Assembly: GCA_031279395.1 (NCBI GenBank)
Contig: JAITIO010000018.1
Coordinates: 1 to 18,798 of the forward strand
Direction of reading: 5' to 3'
DNA from: Puniceicoccales bacterium
GTDB taxonomy: Bacteria > Verrucomicrobiota > Verrucomicrobiia > Opitutales > JAIRKQ01
Length of the DNA stretch: 18,798 nucleotides
In this document: positions 15,915 through 18,798 of the stretch, piece by piece
Layout: each line of letters opens with the position of its first letter
Numbering within the stretch: the stretch's first letter is position 1
Notes under the pieces: generated by a model
Told to the model about the DNA's origin: nothing
The model's input: only the letters and a program-made list of their open reading frames with translations
Database searches by the model: none
Program-made: the position numbers and the translations under genes

Positions 15915-16391
15915 TTACAGCTGTGTGACCTTTATATTCCATTCACCGAGCAATTCGATCGCCAAAGGATCATTGTTATAGTCGAAGTGATATTTTATTT
16001 CCGTAATTCCGGAAGCTGCAAGCAATTTGGCACATTGTAGACATGGAAAATGGGAAATATATGCGGTGGCTCCCGAAATGCTTATTCCGCGGCGTGCAGC
16101 ATCGGTAATGGCATTTTGTTCCGCATGGATAGTGGCTTGTTCGTGACCATCACGAATTTTGGAATTGTGTGGGATGCCAGCCATGAAACCATTGTATCCG
16201 GCTGCAACTATGCGATTTTTATGTTCACCATTGGACACGAGAATGCATCCGACATGCAGACGGCCACAATTCGAACGGCTGGCGATGAGCATGGTGACTG
16301 CCATAAAATAGTCATTCCACGTAGGTCGAGTCTTTCTGTTCAATTCCACTATATCAGCAATTTGTTTCGTCAAAACCAATTCATTGGACAT
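15915..16391 (-). CDS. Deoxycytidylate (dCMP) deaminase, ComEB-like
   Basis: This 158-aa zinc enzyme converts dCMP to dUMP for thymidylate synthesis. The cytidine-deaminase signature is present: HAEQNAI with the zinc ligand H89 and proton shuttle E91, and PCLQC with ligands C117 and C120. The N-terminal WNDYFMAVTMLIASRS segment is typical of dCMP deaminases. I chose the ATG at 16391 over the in-frame ATG at 16397, because AGGGG upstream is seven bases from the former and only one base from the latter. The fabD stop lies 36 nt upstream on the same strand, suggesting one transcript. Related ComE operon proteins and CMP-specific deaminases are less likely alternatives. Confidence 0.92.
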   Translation of the reverse strand: MSNELVLTKQIADIVELNRKTRPTWNDYFMAVTMLIASRSNCGRLHVGCILVSNGEHKNRIVAAGYNGFMAGIPHNSKIRDGHEQATIHAEQNAITDAARRGISISGATAYISHFPCLQCAKLLAASGITEIKYHFDYNNDPLAIELLGEWNIKVTQL

Positions 16392-16427
16392 AATCATACC
16401 CCTAGGTTGAAAATTGAACCTTGCAGC

Positions 16428-17330
16428 TCATTGGCAATTAAAATCTTCCATGTTGTCGAAACTTTTCGCAATGATATCTTTGTTAATTCTCTTTAACATA
16501 CCGCATAGTGTTTTTTTTGGACCACACTCGAAGTACTCGGACATTTGCATGCGCATGGCGGAGCGACAACATTTTTCAAACAAAACCGGAGAAACAATTT
16601 GCCGTACCAGCATTTCTTTGATTTTTTCTGGAGATTCTATACATTCCCCGGTAACATTTGTTAGTATCTTGATCCGAGGGGGATGGAACTCAATGTTTTG
16701 TAACACCTTTTCAAATCCAACGCTGGCACTTTCCATCAGTCTGCTGTGGTATGCCCCTGCAACATTTAATGGTAGTACGCGTTTGAATGTCATTTTTTCC
16801 GCCAATGCTTGTGCTTTTTGTATATTTTTCGTTTCTCCAGCAATGACAACTTGTCCAGGACAGTTTATATTTGCAATCTCTACACCCGATTCGTGGCATA
16901 GGGAATCCACATCCTCCAAAGCTCCTCCGAGCAAGCACAACATGGAACCTTTAGTTTTTTCGCATGCAGCCTGCATCAATCTTCCACGTTCCGAGACCAT
17001 GTGTACCCCCGCTTCAAAATCGATGACTTCCGCAGCCCATAGGGCCGTTAATTCGCCCAAGCTTAACCCATAGGCAACGTCAAAACTATTACCCATTTCG
17101 CGCAAGATGTTTATAACCGCACAGCCGTGGACAAAAAGAGCAGGCTGACAAATACTTGTTTGCATTAAAACTTCATCGGGTCCTAGGAAACAAATTTGCG
17201 AAAATTGTAAACCTAAAATCTTCTCAGCCCTAGAAAAAATTTCCCTCGCTCCACGGTTCCCCTTACAAAGGGACTTCCCCATCCCTACGTATTGTGCACC
17301 TTGCCCGGGAAACATCAATGCAATGCTCAT
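16428..17330 (-). CDS. fabD: Malonyl-CoA:ACP transacylase
   Basis: This 300-aa enzyme (E. coli FabD is 309 aa) moves malonyl groups from CoA to acyl carrier protein to start fatty-acid elongation. FPGQGAQYVGMG opens the protein. The nucleophile is Ser90 in GLSLGE, where GHSLGE is the E. coli form; Leu at this site is common in other phyla. The catalytic His is H195 in GAYHSRLM. The C-terminus has the GPKKTLCGMLKRI block. I chose ATG 17330; the frame extends upstream to a TTG at 17360, but family members begin near this Met. There are three vicinal Cys-containing stretches but no frame disruption. No other fab gene (fabH, fabG or acpP) is adjacent, although rpmG lies 70 bp upstream on the same strand. 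Confidence 0.94.
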   Translation of the reverse strand: MSIALMFPGQGAQYVGMGKSLCKGNRGAREIFSRAEKILGLQFSQICFLGPDEVLMQTSICQPALFVHGCAVINILREMGNSFDVAYGLSLGELTALWAAEVIDFEAGVHMVSERGRLMQAACEKTKGSMLCLLGGALEDVDSLCHESGVEIANINCPGQVVIAGETKNIQKAQALAEKMTFKRVLPLNVAGAYHSRLMESASVGFEKVLQNIEFHPPRIKILTNVTGECIESPEKIKEMLVRQIVSPVLFEKCCRSAMRMQMSEYFECGPKKTLCGMLKRINKDIIAKSFDNMEDFNCQ

Positions 17331-17400
17331 CTTACACAAATTTATTCGAAAATATGACAACTCACCTATGTTTTCCTTTCCAAAACCATTCGCGTTTAAT

Positions 17401-17571
17401 TTATCCTTTTATTTCGCGATGAAGGGTATGACGTTTTAAAAATTTGTTAAACTTCATTTTTTCGACGCGTTCGGTTTGGACCTTTTTATTGCGCGTAGAC
17501 ATATAGCGGGACACGGGCTTTCCTTCCTTTTTGGCTTCCGTACATTCTAAAATTATATATTCCCTCGGCAT
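17401..17571 (-). CDS. rpmG: 50S ribosomal protein L33
   Basis: This 56-aa basic protein begins MPREYIILECTEAKKEGKP and contains SRYMSTRNKK, then ends FLKRHTLHREIKG, the typical L33 layout of strand, TRNKK turn and KFNKFLKRH block. It has a single Cys, so it is the zinc-independent (C-minus) form. The Glu-Gly-Lys-Pro-Val insertion before SRY resembles L33 of Verrucomicrobia-type genomes as far as I recall, which is one reason for the lineage guess. ATG 17571 is preceded by AGGTAA. It is first in the minus-strand run leading to fabD. Confidence 0.93.
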   Translation of the reverse strand: MPREYIILECTEAKKEGKPVSRYMSTRNKKVQTERVEKMKFNKFLKRHTLHREIKG

Positions 17572-17771
17572 AACATTACCTATGGTTTCCTAGGTAAATT
17601 TTACGGATAAAAAACTCAATAAAATTGTTTGGATAAATTTAGTCCCCTGGACATCCATTACATAAAAATCTTCACGGCCAATTCTTGATGTTTTCAAGGA
17701 AAGATAAATGCATATCAAAGATTTGCAAAAATTTCCTTGCAAAAAAAAATTTTTTCTGAGATTGTGACTCT

Positions 17772-18314
17772 ATGACACAAACAAGTAAATGTATAGTTTT
17801 AATATTAATATTGGCAATTTTTACGCCCATAGGACAGCTAGGGGCAAATAGTTTTCAACGGATGGGAGATGTTTTACAATTTGCAATACCCGTATATGCC
17901 TTCGGGCTTTCACGTGGTGAGGAAGGATATGAAGGGACTAAACAGTTTATCTATAGTCTAGCAGCTTCCCAATTGAGCGTCCATGTTTTAAAAGAAACAA
18001 CCTGTCAAAAACGTCCAAATTATCAAGAAGGAGACAAAAAAAGATCATTTCCAAGCGGACATACGTCCAGTGCTTTTAGTGGAGCATCATTCATACATAG
18101 ACGCTATGGATTCGAGCAAGCCATGGTGCCCTATGGGCTTGCCATAGCAACGGGAATATCAAGGGTGCAGGCAAAAAAACATCACGTTCGAGATGTTATT
18201 GTCGGGGCGGTAATCTCCTGTCTGTGGACCTGGTGTTTCGTTGAAAAGAAAACCAACATCGTTGTAGATACCAATGGAGAATCTGCAAAGGTTGCATACG
18301 AAGTAAATTTTTAA
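17772..18314 (+). CDS. PAP2-family phosphatase, exported or membrane-anchored
   Basis: This 180-aa protein has an N-terminal hydrophobic segment (residues about 8-23) that looks like a signal peptide or anchor. It carries the full PAP2 acid-phosphatase signature: K-x6-RP in KETTCQKRP, PSGH in SFPSGHTSS, and SR-x5-H-x3-D in SRVQAKKHHVRD. Such enzymes dephosphorylate lipid phosphates or undecaprenyl/phosphatidyl phosphates at the membrane. It is short and has fewer membrane spans than BacA-replacing PgpB or LpxE, so the substrate is open. The start at ATG 17772 follows a long A-run and T-run. It is divergent from rpmG and is followed by two hairpins. Base composition resembles the neighbouring chromosome, unlike the next fragment. 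Confidence 0.87.
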   Translation: MTQTSKCIVLILILAIFTPIGQLGANSFQRMGDVLQFAIPVYAFGLSRGEEGYEGTKQFIYSLAASQLSVHVLKETTCQKRPNYQEGDKKRSFPSGHTSSAFSGASFIHRRYGFEQAMVPYGLAIATGISRVQAKKHHVRDVIVGAVISCLWTWCFVEKKTNIVVDTNGESAKVAYEVNF

Positions 18315-18328
18315 AGATTTACCTATCT

Positions 18329-18375
18329 GGGCATGGAATTTTTGAAAATTCCGTGCTCCATTGATTTCAATCAAT
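18329..18375 (+). terminator. Two tandem hairpins after the PAP2 gene
   Basis: A strong stem at 18329-18358 pairs GCA-T-GGAATTTT with AAAATTCC-G-TGC around a tiny loop. It is followed directly by a perfect 7-bp stem ATTGATT/AATCAAT at 18360-18375. No T-run follows either, so they may act as transcript-end stabilisers or bidirectional stops rather than a standard terminator. They also mark the border with the GC-rich fragment. Confidence 0.5.
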
Positions 18376-18377
18376 GA

Positions 18378-18659
18378 CTGTTCAACAACCTGATGACCGA
18401 TGACCGGTTCAGCAACTGGTACTTCAACAACACGAAACCGCTAGCCCTGAACTACCCGACCCCCGCCGAGGATAAATACTTCGAGTACCAGGGCATGCTG
18501 TTCATCAAACTGTCTGCCCAGACACCGCTACCAAAGAACAGTGCTGGGAAGACGAGGACGTTCCTGTTCTCCACGGACAGCTGTTTGTTCCTGCACGGCA
18601 GCGTGCAGACCCAGTTCCAGGTACACCGGGGAGGATGGGATATCAACAACCGTACCCGC
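18378..18659 (+). pseudogene. GC-rich fragment of an unknown gene, cut by the IS
   Basis: There are 94 open codons between a TGA at 18375-18377 and the IS junction. The stretch is about 55% GC, and 76 of 94 codons end in G or C (about 81%), which is far above the neighbouring genes and a strong sign of real coding in this frame. The protein is rich in Asn, Thr, Phe and aromatic residues (for example FSNWYFNNTKPLALNYP) and contains FLFSTDSCLFLHGSVQTQF, suggesting a beta-rich extracellular or structural protein. I do not recognise it. It lacks a credible start (the first ATG is 18393) and has lost its 3' end to the IS. It is probably a piece of a horizontally acquired gene. The frame continues through the antisense of the IS to a stop at 18783-18785. 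Confidence 0.55.
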
Positions 18660-18798
18660 CTAGGCTCAGGACTCATAAGATCAAATAAAAGAGGAAGATG
18701 CAGGCAATACAAATGGCAGAGAAGAAAGAGTGGGCACAGCGGTCGTAGCGAGTGGCGATGCGGCGCCAGTCTTTCAATTTGCTAAACATGTTTTCGAT
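18660..18798 (-). mobile_element. Second, inverted copy of the IS end (partial, runs off the window)
   Basis: This is the reverse complement of bases 12-150 with two mismatches, and identity begins at CTAG (18660-18663). The element's transposase is read on the minus strand, so both IS copies point their 3' ends into the window. The rest of the element lies beyond the window. Confidence 0.85.
18673..18798 (-). CDS. IS5-family-like transposase, C-terminal 41 residues (partial, second copy)
   Basis: This is the same transposase tail as at the left end, starting at IENMFSKLKDW and ending at TGA (18673-18675). Compared with the left copy, Phe becomes Ile in the hydrophobic stretch and Asp becomes Tyr three residues before the end. 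Both single-base differences change an amino acid, so the copies have diverged slightly or come from different source elements. Confidence 0.85.
   Translation of the reverse strand: MENMFSKLKDWRRIATRYDRCAHSFFSAICIACIFLFYLIL

Noticed and set aside
16050..17073. Plus-strand ORFs of 148 and 219 aa
   Set aside because: They are antisense shadows of the dCMP deaminase and fabD genes, both well supported by motifs.
16428..17330. Loss of the FabD active site because GHSLGE reads GLSLGE
   Set aside because: The Ser nucleophile and the catalytic His are both kept, and Leu at this position is common in FabD of several phyla.
17572..17771. Promoters or an RNA gene between rpmG and the PAP2 gene
   Set aside because: The stretch is AT-rich with long A and T runs; no -35/-10 pair with good spacing on either strand and no foldable conserved RNA could be picked out.
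1..18798. A composite transposon made of two flanking IS copies
   Set aside because: The interior holds essential genes in normal operons and no resistance or accessory cargo, and no target duplication of the whole block can be seen. Contig breaks at a repeated IS explain the ends better.

Overview
The window is about 18.8 kb of moderately AT-rich bacterial chromosome. It carries core housekeeping genes: lysS, rpsA, fabD, rpmG, priA, upp, a tyrosine recombinase of the XerC/XerD type and an RluA-type pseudouridine synthase. It also carries two enzymes of ADP-heptose/LPS synthesis (a stand-alone heptose-7-phosphate kinase and a GmhB-like phosphatase), so the cell is Gram-negative. The L33 type, the remnant of an OleC-like olefin-synthesis ligase, the YhaM-like HD/OB protein and the RluA/UPRTase variants together suggest the Planctomycetes-Verrucomicrobia-Chlamydiae group, most likely a Verrucomicrobia/Opitutae-like lineage. 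Gene remnants, insertion sequences and a degenerate complex I-like subunit suggest a host-associated or reducing genome. The taxonomic placement is inference (about 40-50% sure).

Layout. (1) 1-150 and 18660-18798 are the outer ends of two copies of one IS5-family-like insertion sequence in inverted orientation. Each interrupts another reading frame: an AT-rich unknown at 151-495 and a GC-rich unknown at 18378-18659. (2) 716-4195, plus strand: a PiT phosphate permease followed 3 bp later by primosomal helicase PriA. (3) 4196-4587 is a noncoding gap, followed by a minus-strand YoeB-like toxin/putative antitoxin pair (4588-5210). (4) 5422-10693 is a long minus-strand run. In transcription order it holds a Xer recombinase, a YhaM-like HD/OB exoribonuclease, an RluA-type synthase, uracil phosphoribosyltransferase, a 61-aa membrane ORF resembling a NuoL tail, a NuoN-like 11-TM protein and a GmhB-like phosphatase. 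Most junctions are 2-5 bp or overlap. (5) 10717-12441, plus strand: an OleC-like AMP-ligase remnant, then the RfaE domain I kinase. (6) 12512-17571, minus strand: rpmG, fabD, dCMP deaminase, rpsA and lysS in transcription order. (7) 17772-18314, plus strand: an exported PAP2 phosphatase followed by two tandem hairpins.

The genes cover translation (LysRS, S1, L33, pseudouridine synthase), replication restart and chromosome resolution (PriA, Xer), pyrimidine salvage (Upp, dCMP deaminase), fatty-acid initiation (FabD), LPS heptose synthesis (RfaE1, GmhB-like) and phosphate uptake (PiT). I found no tRNA, rRNA or CRISPR array. Both sequence ends fall inside the same repeated IS, so the window looks like one contig bounded by repeats rather than a composite transposon. 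No clearly new multi-gene system is evident. The most unusual items are the complex I-like relic inside the upp operon, the GC-rich foreign fragment at the right end, and the antisense IS frame that gives both interrupted genes the same basic C-terminal tail.
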